Shown one piece after another: positions 22,310 through 32,459 of a stretch of 64,000 bases of DNA. The notes under the pieces are model-generated. The model was not told the origin of the DNA. It ran no database searches and saw nothing but the letters and a program-made list of their open reading frames with translations. Origin of the DNA: Heliopora coerulea (taxonomy: Eukaryota > Cnidaria > Anthozoa > Scleralcyonacea > Helioporidae); contig JASJOG010000147.1 in assembly GCA_030142905.1 (NCBI GenBank), positions 62,001 to 126,000 on the forward strand, given 5' to 3'. The translations under genes and the position numbers were made by a program. Position 1 is the stretch's first letter. Every line of letters starts with the position of its first letter.

Positions 22310-25300
22310 ATGTGTTTTCTGTGGCTCGGCAACGAAAAGAGAAATTACATCCACCTGACAATGATTATAAACGACATCGTAAGTGAAGGTCTGCGAACGA
22401 TATTCAGACAAGAATGGGACAGGCGTTACCAGGCAATACTTGGTCCATGGGATGACACTCGGACAATTGGTCAGCAGTTTTATAATCTTGAAAAGAAAAG
22501 GCCACACAACACAGAACATCTGTCTAGATTTAAAAGTGGAAATATAAACAAATGGAACTGTACCGTCCTGTTTGATGCAATTCTTTATTCTGAGTCGATT
22601 GGAAAAACTAGTGTAAACCCTGATGTCCGGAGAGAAGTTGACAACTTGAGGTGCCTAACAAACACGGTCAGTCGTGTTCCACGATGTCGCTTTTCGGAGG
22701 ACGAGTTTGAAGATGCAAGGGAAAAGGTCCTCAATTCCTTCTATAATCTCGGACTTCAAATTCAAGCAGAAAAGATATCTAACATCAAGATCGAGAAAAG
22801 GTTTCAACCTGGGAAACATAAATTTTTATTTTTCTTGATAATTTTTGCAGCTTTTTTGTTATTTTACAAACTGTATAACACTGAACGTCATATATTCAAA
22901 GTTCTTCCACCTCGACCACCCCACGAAGTCGTCAGTCGTAATGATCTGGTCTCAAAAGTGGTCAATGATTTACACAATCTCCGTAGCAGCGTTAATGGCG
23001 AGCTTACCTATTTCTACATTTCCGGCAATCCTGGTTGTGGCAAGTCGCAGTTAGCTAGACAAATCGGTGAAAGTTATTACAACGAAGAGATAAAAGATCA
23101 AAGTGTCTCCATTTTTGTCATGACGTTAAATGCTAAAAATCTGATTACTCTTCTAGAATCATATGAAGATTTTGCTCGGCGTCTGTACTGCACAGAGAAT
23201 GTCGTGACAACCATTGTAAGCTCTATGCAAACAACCGAAGTTAAGATTCGACATCTGAGAACGCAGATTGCCTCTAGAATCAAGAACTACAAATCCTGGC
23301 TTGTTATCGTCGATAACGTCGACAACTTAAACCTTGTGTCCCCGCTTCTACCTCAGATAAGAAATGAAGAGTGGAAGGGTGGCCAGATATTAATCACAAC
23401 ACAAGACAGTACCGTCGTTCCTCCAGACAGTTCATTCCATAGCCATATCTCTGTAAGTAAAGGTATGGGACCCATTGAGTGTTGTCATCTGCTAGGTGCA
23501 CTTTCCGGAACTGGTGATCGTCCAACGTTGACTGATGTAGCAAGGCAATTAGATTTCCAACCTCTTGCATTGGCTGCCGCTGCAGTCTACGTAAAACTAG
23601 TAAGAGACAATAACGTGTCACCTCAATTGTCCTGGAAAGACTATTTACAAAAACTGGATGAAGGAAAGGGAGAGAAAACTGAAAAGTTACTTAGTGAGAT
23701 TAATCCTACCTATTCACAAACCATGAGGGCTGCTGTACTACTTGCTGTACAAAAAGCTGCGGAGGCTAACGTAGCTTTGAGTCATGCATTCGACTTCCTG
23801 TCGTTAGCATCCCATGAATCTTTGCCGCTTAGGATTGTAATCAATTACGTACTTCTTGTAGACAAGGATCAAGATAAAGGGGAAGTTGGTGTTAAGATTC
23901 GAAGAAGTTCTTTAATTATTTCGGAAGACAACGAAATTAGTTCCATTCGCCTACACCGGGTTGTTGCAGATGCCATCAGAGTATGTGTTAATAAAGGATA
24001 TAGGAGAAATAATTTGAGTAGATTTCACGCAGCAGCTAAATCATTTTATACTTTCAATTACATCGACCACGATCAATTATTAATTCCACATTTAAAAATA
24101 TTTTATGGTGCCATGACTGACATGTTTCCAAACAACACGATATTGCATGCAGTGAAGCCGAGACTTGAAATTCCGAAAATATTTAGATACTTTGGTTCTG
24201 TCCTACTCAACTACGGAGAGTTCGTTGCAGCAAAGCAGTATTATGAACGTGCCCTAGACATTGATACCAAACATTTAGGATCTAATCATGTAGACGTTGC
24301 AATTTCTTACAACAATCTAGGCATAGTATACCAAGAATTGGGTGAACTGCAGCAAGCCAAGCACCATTGTGAACGTGCCCTTCGCATTCGTATAGAACTG
24401 CTTGGATATAACCATATTGATGTTGCTGTATCTTACAACACCTTGGGTGGTATACACCTCGACCTGCGTGACCTGCAGCAAGCCAAGGATTACCATGAAC
24501 GTGCCCTAGGCATTTGCATCGAAAAGCTTGGACCCAACCACGATCATGTTGCAACTTCTCACCACCACTTGGGCTTAGTACACCAAAGGTTGGGTGACTT
24601 GCTGCGTGCCAAGCAGTATTGTAAACGTGCCCTCGATAATCGTATCGAACGATTGGGATCTAATCATGTTGATGTTGCAACTTCTTACAATAGCTTGGGC
24701 AGTATATACCTAGACATGCGTGACCTGCAGCAATCCAAGCAGTATCATGAAAGTGCCCTAGACATTTTTATCAAACTGTTAGGATCTAATCATGTTGATG
24801 TTGCAGCTTCTTACAGCTACCTGGGTAATGTACACCAACACTTGGGTGACTTGCAACAAGCCAAGCAGTATCATGAACTTGCTCTTGATATTCGTATCAA
24901 ACATTTAGGGCCTAACCATATTCGTGTTGCAGCTTCTTACAACTACCTGGGTGATGTACACCAAGATCTGGATGACCTGCAGCAAGCCAAGGAGTATCAT
25001 GAAAGTGCCCTAGACATTTTTAAGAAACAGTTAGGATCTAATCATGTTGATGTTGCCGCTTCTTACAACAACCTGGGCTCTGTACACCGAGACCTGGGTG
25101 ACTTACAGCAAGCCAAACAGTATCATGAAAGTGCTCTAGACATTTTTAAGAAACAGTTAGGATCTAACCATGTTGATGTTGCAGTTTCTTACAATAATCT
25201 GGGCATTGTACACCACGACCTGGGTGACCTGCAGAAAGCCAAACAGTATTATGAACGTGCCGTAGACATTGAAATCAAACAGTTAGGATCTAATTATGTT

Positions 25301-25912
25301 GATGTTGCAACTTCTTACAACAACCTGGGCTCTGTACACCGAGACCTGGGCAACCTGCTGCAAGCCAAGGAGTATTATGAACGTGCCCTTGACATTCGTG
25401 TCAAACAGACAAGAGTTAACCAAGTTCATCTTGCAACTTCTTACAACAACCTGGCCGGTGCTTACCATGACCTAGGTGATTTGAAGCAAGCCAAGTGGTA
25501 TTTTGAACGTGCTCTGAATATTTATATCAACCAGATAGAACCTAACCATGTTCATGTTGCAGCTTCTTACGACAATCTGGGTACTGTTCACCAAGATCTG
25601 GGTGACCTGCAGCAAGCCAAACAGTATTATAAACGTGCCCTAGAAATTCGTATGAAAAAGCTAGGATCTACTCATGTTGAAGTTGCAGGCTCTTATTTTA
25701 ATTTGGGCTGTGTACATCAACACCTGGGGGACCTGCAGCAAGCCAAGCTGTATCATGAACGTGCCCTAGACATTTATATCAAGCAGTTAGGATCTAACCA
25801 TATTAATGTTGCAACTTCTTACCAAAACTTGGGCACTGTACACAGACTCCAGGGTGACCTGCAGCAAGCCAAACAATATTACGAACGTGCCCTGGAAATT
25901 CGTGTCAAATAG
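22310..25912 (+). CDS. NLR-like protein: HEPN-like, TM, NB-ARC, 14 TPRs
   Basis: 1200 aa from the first ATG in one exon. Residues ~15-155 resemble the DZIP3-type HEPN domain of invertebrate NLRs (GPWDDTRTIGQQFYNL ... RFSEDEFEDAREKVLNSFYN), but the expected RN-x3-H is LTNTVSRV, so catalytic Arg and His are missing. A membrane segment (FLFFLIIFAAFLLFY) spans ~171-189. NB-ARC: P-loop GNPGCGKS 239-246, Walker-B-like LVIVDNVD 331-338, ILITTQD, FQPLAL 416-421, then a winged-helix-like region. From ~624, fourteen 42-aa TPRs of kinesin-light-chain/nephrocystin type (YNNLGSVH.DLGDLQQAK.Y.ERALDI). The last ends at TAG where siblings have CAG, so the array looks truncated. The family acts as an ATP-driven oligomerising immune sensor; the ligand is unknown. 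Confidence 0.9.
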   Translation: MCFLWLGNEKRNYIHLTMIINDIVSEGLRTIFRQEWDRRYQAILGPWDDTRTIGQQFYNLEKKRPHNTEHLSRFKSGNINKWNCTVLFDAILYSESIGKTSVNPDVRREVDNLRCLTNTVSRVPRCRFSEDEFEDAREKVLNSFYNLGLQIQAEKISNIKIEKRFQPGKHKFLFFLIIFAAFLLFYKLYNTERHIFKVLPPRPPHEVVSRNDLVSKVVNDLHNLRSSVNGELTYFYISGNPGCGKSQLARQIGESYYNEEIKDQSVSIFVMTLNAKNLITLLESYEDFARRLYCTENVVTTIVSSMQTTEVKIRHLRTQIASRIKNYKSWLVIVDNVDNLNLVSPLLPQIRNEEWKGGQILITTQDSTVVPPDSSFHSHISVSKGMGPIECCHLLGALSGTGDRPTLTDVARQLDFQPLALAAAAVYVKLVRDNNVSPQLSWKDYLQKLDEGKGEKTEKLLSEINPTYSQTMRAAVLLAVQKAAEANVALSHAFDFLSLASHESLPLRIVINYVLLVDKDQDKGEVGVKIRRSSLIISEDNEISSIRLHRVVADAIRVCVNKGYRRNNLSRFHAAAKSFYTFNYIDHDQLLIPHLKIFYGAMTDMFPNNTILHAVKPRLEIPKIFRYFGSVLLNYGEFVAAKQYYERALDIDTKHLGSNHVDVAISYNNLGIVYQELGELQQAKHHCERALRIRIELLGYNHIDVAVSYNTLGGIHLDLRDLQQAKDYHERALGICIEKLGPNHDHVATSHHHLGLVHQRLGDLLRAKQYCKRALDNRIERLGSNHVDVATSYNSLGSIYLDMRDLQQSKQYHESALDIFIKLLGSNHVDVAASYSYLGNVHQHLGDLQQAKQYHELALDIRIKHLGPNHIRVAASYNYLGDVHQDLDDLQQAKEYHESALDIFKKQLGSNHVDVAASYNNLGSVHRDLGDLQQAKQYHESALDIFKKQLGSNHVDVAVSYNNLGIVHHDLGDLQKAKQYYERAVDIEIKQLGSNYVDVATSYNNLGSVHRDLGNLLQAKEYYERALDIRVKQTRVNQVHLATSYNNLAGAYHDLGDLKQAKWYFERALNIYINQIEPNHVHVAASYDNLGTVHQDLGDLQQAKQYYKRALEIRMKKLGSTHVEVAGSYFNLGCVHQHLGDLQQAKLYHERALDIYIKQLGSNHINVATSYQNLGTVHRLQGDLQQAKQYYERALEIRVK

Positions 25913-26579
25913 TTAGGATCTAACCAGCCAATGATATAAAAATAGGATACAGCTAAAACACTGTTAAATAACGTAAAATGTTCGAAGGTCGGTAACTGCA
26001 CCCCATGACTGATTGCAAAGAACTCTCCTTTCTTGCGATCAATCACGGCAATTAACAACCTTAGGACTTTTTACGATCTAACCACGTTGATATTGCAGGC
26101 TTTTACCTCCTCGTGGGCGATGTGTATCAACCCCTTGGCGACCTGCCGCAAGTCAAGCAGTATATTTATGAACACGCCTTAGACGTTAATATCAAGCACT
26201 TAGGATTTAACCACGTTAATGTTTCAATTTATTACCTCAGTTTGGGCACTGTACACCGAGTCCTCGGTGGCCTTCAGCAAGCCAAACAATATTACGAAGG
26301 TGCCCTAGATATTCGTATCAAACAGGATCTATAACCATGTTGATGTTGCAACTTCTCACAACAACCCAGGCAATGTACACCAAGACCTGGATGACCTGTA
26401 ACAATTCAAGTAGTCTTATGAATGCGCTACTAACATTCGTATCAAGGAATTAGGATCCAACCATGTTGATATGGCAACTTCTTACCACAACGTAGGCTTT
26501 TTACACCAACACCTGGGTGAACTAAAGCATACCAATCCGAATAATAGACGTGCTCTAGGCATTCGCATCAAATAGTTTC
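25913..26579 (+). pseudogene. Decayed continuation of the TPR array
   Basis: After the TAG the TPR consensus resumes (TTAGGATCTAACCA), is lost for about 130 bp, then returns from ~26065 as roughly four units: VYQPLGDLPQVKQYIYEHAL, VHRVLGGLQQAKQYYEGALD, and two with in-frame stops and frameshifts (gacctgtaacaattcaag; catcaaatag). They align best to the gene's own repeats, so they are its former 3' end. Confidence 0.85.
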
Positions 26580-26793
26580 AGGATCTAACCGCAACTTGTC
26601 ATGAGAATTTTACAAGCTAGTACGTGTGTTCTCCAGACCATTATGATTTTCTGCGTCGAAATTATGACGCCGCCGTCGTTCCAGCCATACAAAACGGCTG
26701 CTTCCTTGGTCGAAGCCTTTGTCGAATTAAGATTGGATTCGGAATATGCAATCAGAAAACATGGCGCGGAGGTCCAGTGTAGATGGCTTCGAT

Positions 26794-26968
26794 AAAACAG
26801 CGGCGTTCTTGAGGTTATACACTATCTAAAATATAGAAAACAAGCTACTCGACTTTCGAGTGAAGGCCCTTCGTCCGGAGATTAGGACGAAGGGCCTTCG
26901 CTCGAAACGTCGAGAAGCTTGTTTTCTATATTTTAGATAGTGTATAACCTCAAGAACGCCGCTGTTTT
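26794..26968. mobile_element. 175-bp near-perfect foldback element
   Basis: Arms of about 83 bp (aaaacagcggcgttcttgag ... gaaggcccttcgtcc) around a short loop ggagattag. A 12-bp direct repeat tcagaaaacatg lies at 26752-26763 and 26971-26982, possibly the target duplication of a slightly larger insertion. Confidence 0.85.
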
Positions 26969-26989
26969 AGTCAGAAAACATGTTTGTGG

Positions 26990-27830
26990 GATGGATAAAC
27001 TAGTACGATTTGCCTTAGCAAGGAAGAGTAAATCTCACGTGGTCCGATGGAAACACTCATTTCCCATTCAGTTGTAATTGTATTATTGTTGTAACTTAGT
27101 TGTGATAATTATAGCAATTGATGACAGAGTGGGAGTCAAGTCTATTTCAATGTCAAATGTGGACAGAATTCGAACATTTACAACTAAACGAAAACCACAA
27201 CCTTAAAGAAATAACAGGGATATGCAAAGCTATCCTTACATGATTGATCCAGGACGTTTTTAAGGGAGAAGTAAGGAGTGGCAGAATCCTCGTCCGCAAG
27301 CTCATAACATTGGTTTTATATTGTCCCCCAAGTTTTAAATTTATATATTCTGCAATGATGCAACGTAGAAAGAGAGGGTTTTGTTTAGCCACCAAACTTT
27401 TTAAAAGCGATATTAATTATTTTTAACAAAAGTATTGTTCAATGTAAATGAGGCCAATTAGTAATATGCTCTTCAAGTCTTTCATGATTATGTTTGTAAA
27501 AATTTTAATGGTCTTAATACCCACAAGTAATTGTTTTCAATTCTAGGTCTGCTATTGATACTTGTAACATAGTTTGAATTATTAACCTCTATTTTTACAG
27601 TCCTCATCATATTTTGATAACAGGGGTTCTATTCATAAGAGAATCTATTGTACAGTAATTTCTGGTGATACTGTTCAGTCAGCATGACACGAAATGCAGG
27701 CATTTGTTGCCAGATACTTGTATTTAACATATAGGGACAGGTATATATCAGGTAAAAATTAGTAAACAAAATTTGCACAATGTAAGTTGGACACTTGTTT
27801 CGCAATAATTGGACCGAAAAAAATAAAGAT
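26990..27830. other. Spacer, nothing recognised
   Basis: AT-rich; no ORF with coding character. Confidence 0.45.
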
Positions 27831-27837
27831 TAGTAAA

Positions 27838-28082
27838 GTTGGCTAATAAATGACTTTATTGATAGTTTAATGTACGTTCTACTTCAGAATCATCCTCAGG
27901 GTATTATGAAACGAAAACTTCACAATTAACCTACACTGCCGGAGTCAACTGAAAAATGTTGACTGTCGGGATTTGAAAATTTGGGATTAGAAAAAATGTC
28001 GGGATTTGAGCGGGATTGGTTCAAATCCCGCTCGAGTCAACATTTTTCAGTTGACTTCGGTAGTGTAGGTTAATTGTGAAGT
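27838..28082. repeat. Inverted repeat of the SINE family 1 tail
   Basis: 27918-27962 (cacaattaacctacactgcc ... gtcaactgaaaaatgttgac) is inverted at 28039-28082 (caacatttttcagttgac ... gtgtaggttaattgtg). The 3' tail of the SINE repeats this again at 28290-28335. Confidence 0.75.
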
Positions 28083-28335
28083 ATCGTTTCATAATACCCT
28101 GACGATGATTCTGAAATAGAATTGAAATACTGCACATCCATCCTCATGGATAGCGTTAAGTTGTCACGAGAATATCTCGTGCACTTAAATTGGATAAAAA
28201 CTCGCCTCCAATCCCTGTGAACTCGATAGCTCAACAGGTAGAGCGGCTGACCGGTATCCCGAAGGTGTGAGTTCAAATCCTGCTCGAGTCAACATTTTTC
28301 AGTTGACATTGGCAATGTAGGTTAATTGTGGAGTT
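28070..28335 (+). mobile_element. tRNA-derived SINE, family 1 copy 2
   Basis: The body at 28070-28218 matches 2987-3130 in inverted orientation. The tRNA-like part at 28219-28290 has A box TAGCTCAACAGG and B box GAGTTCAAATCC. The tail is caacatttttcagttgac. The tRNA-like part lies at the 3' side of the body in both copies. Confidence 0.78.
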
Positions 28336-28889
28336 TTCGTCTTAATGTACTTTACTACGGGATGTTTCACTAATTATTTGTATTTTTACTCGCCCTACTG
28401 CTTCGCCAAAATGCGGCATGACAGGTAAAATATCGAGCCGTACCATTCGCTGAACTGTCTTATAAAGTGCATTTATTGATTGGGTTTTGAATTTCTGCCA
28501 TTTTTCAAGTTCTGCAGATAGTCTATTATTTCTATCATTTAACAAAGTCTTCTCTTAGTGCTTGAGGCAAAGGCCATATGACGTTCTTGAAACTGGGTGA
28601 ACTAAATTCTGCGAAATAAGTTCATGATAAGATCGATTTTGTTTTAATTAAGTCCGACTGATTGTATTTAAACCGACCAAGACATTTATTCCGTATTGAT
28701 GTCTATTGAAAGAACTTCCAAAGATCATCTCGGGGTCAATCGACGATGTTTTCATAAGTCGAACTAAATGGACTTGGGTCTGAGTTTGTAATTAGAGTCA
28801 AGAACTATAGACATCAGATCTGTCTTGGCAGATAATCTGCCGGGAAAACTGAACAATGTGGGGATAGAGACTGTCGGTTCAAGATACTA

Positions 28890-29050
28890 CACCGTTTACT
28901 GTTCATTACCAGAAAGCATACTATCAGTAATGCTAACCTCAAACTCATTAAAGCAAAAATACATTAAATTATTCAATTGACCTTCACTACGCTAGGTACG
29001 CAACCATTTGCATCGAAGGGCATTCTATAGCGACAATTTTATTATCTCAT
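28890..29050. mobile_element. Palindromic TA-MITE CACCTTTTGCT, single arm
   Basis: Starts TA-CACCGTTTACTGTTCATTACC and runs through cgcaaccatttgcatc to ggcattctatagcg, then stops. Only the left arm of the family at 13153-13578 is present. Confidence 0.7.
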
Positions 29051-29059
29051 TTCTTCGAG

Positions 29060-29790
29060 AGAAGGAAGACATCATCAAGAAGGCAGGGCACATTTTTTAA
29101 TTGCTAATGTCAAGTAGACCTGTCTCTTCTAATTCTTGTAGTTTTGGGCCAAAGAGGCAAAGACATTAGTCGAGTTTGCATTTAGATCATTATTAAACCC
29201 TTCTATCTATTATCTTCGGGCACCAAACTGGTTATTTACATGTCTTTAAACTGATTTATTCTAAACTACTTTATTCATCTTTTGTCTTAATTAAATATGT
29301 ACACGATACCCCTGTGCGACTGCACTCGTCGAAGTTGCAGTTGGCATGAGGAATTTCTACCTCTGGTTTGATAATACAACGCCAGCTACAACTCTAGTTC
29401 ATTGTTCACTATTACCCTTTGAGTATTTCACACATTCGAAGGAGGAAAAAGACCAAAGCCATGAAGCTCAAGTAAAAATTGGCGATCTTGGTGCTCTTTG
29501 GCCGCTAGCTCCCATTCTCTTTGAACCAGATATTGTTTTTCAATTGATTTTAAGACAGACGGTGCACTATAGAATCATTACAAGAAACCATAGGTAAATT
29601 TGCAAATCATACTTTCATATGGCGAAATTACCGTTCTTTTGTTGTATGAAATTGACAAAAACAGAACATCATTCATGGTTCCATATAATAGTAAATAGTA
29701 TAAGTTTTGTTTATAATAAAATCATATTTTATACACTGGCTCATTGTTTCATATCATTTACTATAAATAATTTTTGGACACATGACATTC
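29060..29790. other. Spacer, nothing recognised
   Basis: ORFs of 83-100 aa on the + strand lack domains. From 29795 the sequence is the flank shared with 16810. Confidence 0.4.
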
Positions 29791-30007
29791 CATATTCATT
29801 GCTAAACTTTACGAGATGTCAACCATTTGAAAAAGACAAATGGGTATACCTAGTAAACCGAGAGCTATGCACCAAACCAAATACGAACCTCTGTCACTTA
29901 ATCACTGATGGTTATGCATGAAAAACGTAACATGCTCGCTTCGATTGAACGATAATCGATTGAACATGTGAGTTATGCTTCGATTGAACGTGTGAGTTAT
30001 GGTGAAT

Positions 30008-30454
30008 TTAAAGTTCGTCTCCATGGCGATCGGTGTAGAAATGCTGACCACACTTTGTACAGTAAAGATCTTGCATCTTTGTTACGCCGTCTGCAAAACT
30101 TATTTGAACTGGTGTATCCACTCGCCTGATATCGTGCTTTCCATGGGGGCACGGCGTAATTTCTTCCACCCTGTACTCCTCCTGACTGACCTGAATAATC
30201 CTGCTGGCGGTTTGAATAAACTTTTTGTATCTCTCGGAAATCTTTACTTTCTTTGGACCGAGTACTTTAACAACGGTTTTAAATGGTTTAAAAACCACCT
30301 TCTTGAGATTCTTTCCGACTTTTTTAGCTTCCCGATTTAAATTTTTAATCACTCTTTTTACCTCCTTGAAGACCTTCTTAATAAGACCATCTGATCCCAC
30401 TGCCATTAAAACTACGAGAAAAGTTACACACAAACTAAGGCGACCCATGACCAA
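30008..30454 (-). CDS. Cationic secreted protein with HGDEL tail (copy B)
   Basis: 148 aa from the first Met, or 146 from MGRLSLCVTFLVVLMAVGSD, which aligns with the start of copy A at 16950-17390 and is preferred. Same plan: signal peptide, basic helix (KEVKRVIKNLNREAKKVG), then HGKHDI within CPHGKH (C-x4-H), YCTKCGQHFY and the tail RHGDEL. About two thirds identical to copy A. Lysines replace arginines in the helix. The tail GDEL is a weaker ER-retrieval match than copy A's RDEL. The two copies sit 13 kb apart on either side of the NLR-like gene, in the same orientation. Unknown family; a secreted or ER-resident role is inferred from the ends only. Confidence 0.75.
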   Translation of the reverse strand: MVMGRLSLCVTFLVVLMAVGSDGLIKKVFKEVKRVIKNLNREAKKVGKNLKKVVFKPFKTVVKVLGPKKVKISERYKKFIQTASRIIQVSQEEYRVEEITPCPHGKHDIRRVDTPVQISFADGVTKMQDLYCTKCGQHFYTDRHGDEL

Positions 30455-30628
30455 TCTTTCGACGCCGTTCCTGATATTCTAAAAGGTTGGCTACTGTGTG
30501 GCTCCAATTTCTAGAAACAAGCATTAAATGCAAAACAAATTAAAACTTGAGTACTTACATGGAGCTGTGACGATAAATGATTAATTGGGAATTATTCAAA
30601 TGCATTGGAGGACCTCTTATACATTCAG

Positions 30629-30863
30629 AAAATAAAAGCCCAGCTCAATATCTTAAGGTGGAGACCCATGAATAAATAAGGCCAACGATGAGTTTGAATA
30701 AAATTTTACGTTTCGTTGGTCTTCAGAGTGGAACAACATCTTTCCACTCTGAAGATGTTGCATGTGGCAACGGAACGTCAGTAAAATTTATTCAAACTTA
30801 CCGTTTGCCTCATTTATTCTTGGGTTTCCACATTAAGATATTGAGCTACGCTCTTATTTTCTT
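30629..30863. mobile_element. 235-bp foldback element
   Basis: Nested arms: aataaaagcccagctcaata / atattgagctacgctcttatt outside, gtttgaataaaattttac / gtaaaatttattcaaac inside, and agagtggaa / ttccactct at the core. Confidence 0.75.
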
Positions 30864-30869
30864 ACTACG

Positions 30870-32180
30870 ACTACGTTTTCCACCCGGAAAATCTATAGCT
30901 ACCTCTTATACAGTATGTACAGACAATGGATTTGTCGTTAACACACCGATGTGTTTTAGCAGATGAATTGTTTGCTATATTTGCTTCAGTGCGTGGTTGA
31001 TCGGTTCAAGTGAATAGGTGAGTTACTTGGTTTGCTTGATTTTGCATGTTTCACAGGACGATTTATTTGATCTGTTTGTCTCAGCGGGGAACTAATTGGT
31101 TTACTTAGACATTGGGTCCACATGCGAACCATTTGATATATTTGCCTTAAGATACAGACAAGTTCCTTGCTTTCGTCTTCTTGACGAGAGACTTACTTTA
31201 TTTGTTTTTTTAAACTGCTTGAGCCACAGTAAGAATAATCCTCAGTATATATACTACGTCATCCAGCATGCGTTTTTCGTTTGTTATTGCCTGAACAGGT
31301 GAATTAGTAGATGAGTTCACCGGATTCAAACCAAATGACTTAGTGATGAGTTGTTTATGTAGAACTTGATATCGGGTTACCAATGAACTCTTGAGTACAT
31401 TAGACCAGTGAGTAGGTTATCCACGAACAAAGTTTCATCGGAAATTAAGTGAGCGTCAAGTGGCTGAAAGAACAAGTCTTCTTGGAATAAAATTTAATCG
31501 ACTGTAGGTCGGACAACAGCACTCCTTACCCCCAAAGGCCGTGAATACACGCTGTGTCTTCCCCCAGTTCGAATCTTGAACGTTAATGACTCTGATTAAT
31601 ATTGCCACGTGGTTTTTAAAGTAAAACCTGAGGTTTTATTAAATAACTCACCACTTTATCGGTTGATCTACGCTCGACAACTTCCCGTGTGTCGAAAAGC
31701 CAACAAACATGGAAACGACGTACTTCATGTATGCCATTTGCTATATTTTGACGTGGCCTGAATCTAGGGGAGCGTTTGTCGCTACATTTAATATTACCGA
31801 ATTTTCTATGTTCAGCCAACGTACGCGTAATTATAGGACACGTCCAACTGTTCATGTTTACGATCTTCAAGCCCAGGAACCCCTCAGAACGCATTGTTAT
31901 TGACCATTAAAGTCATAAATGCGTCCATTTTAACTCCCCAGTTAACTCTAGGCTTGAAAAGTCCAATAACAGTTTTCTATAATGGATTAAAACAAGTAAA
32001 TCTTTCCTCTGGGATTTCACTAACAGATAAACGCTTTACCTGCTATAGTTGCCATTCGGCCACTTATTTATTTTACTCTGACTAACGCCAGAAGATTTCA
32101 CTTGCAAATAGGAGACAGGTGTCTTGGAAAGGTGTAAAGGGTTCACAATATGAACATCTCAAATTTAGTGGCGGCCTGGA
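30870..32180. other. Spacer, nothing certain
   Basis: Overlapping 60-90-aa ORFs on both strands at 31616-32085 without domains. 32068-32120 carries a dispersed motif (ttttactctgactaacgcca) also at 7583, 39965 and 51960. Confidence 0.4.
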
Positions 32181-32184
32181 TACC

Positions 32185-32451
32185 GTCACGAAAATTTTAC
32201 ATACCATTTCACATGTAAAATTTTCATTTTACATTAAATAGGAATCTTTTCTGATATGAAATACCTAAATTATATGTGAAATGAGCTGGTTCAAAATTTC
32301 TCATATCAAATCCTGGTTTACGATGCATGTATTTCACAAATGAAATGGAACATTCACATATGAAATTTTCATTTCATATATGGAATTGAAACAGTTCACA
32401 TGTGAAATATTAATTTCATATGCGAGATTGAGTGTGAAATTTTTGCAAGGG
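32185..32451. mobile_element. Palindrome-rich MITE, copy 2
   Basis: Same ATATGAAAT/CACATGTGAAAT words as at 27-355; ends in gaaatttttgcaaggg. Confidence 0.75.
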
Positions 32452-32459
32452 CAAACTTA

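Noticed and set aside
28219..28290. tRNA gene candidate
   Set aside because: Has A and B boxes, but stems are imperfect and the flanking body is shared with 2916-3130, so it is a SINE.
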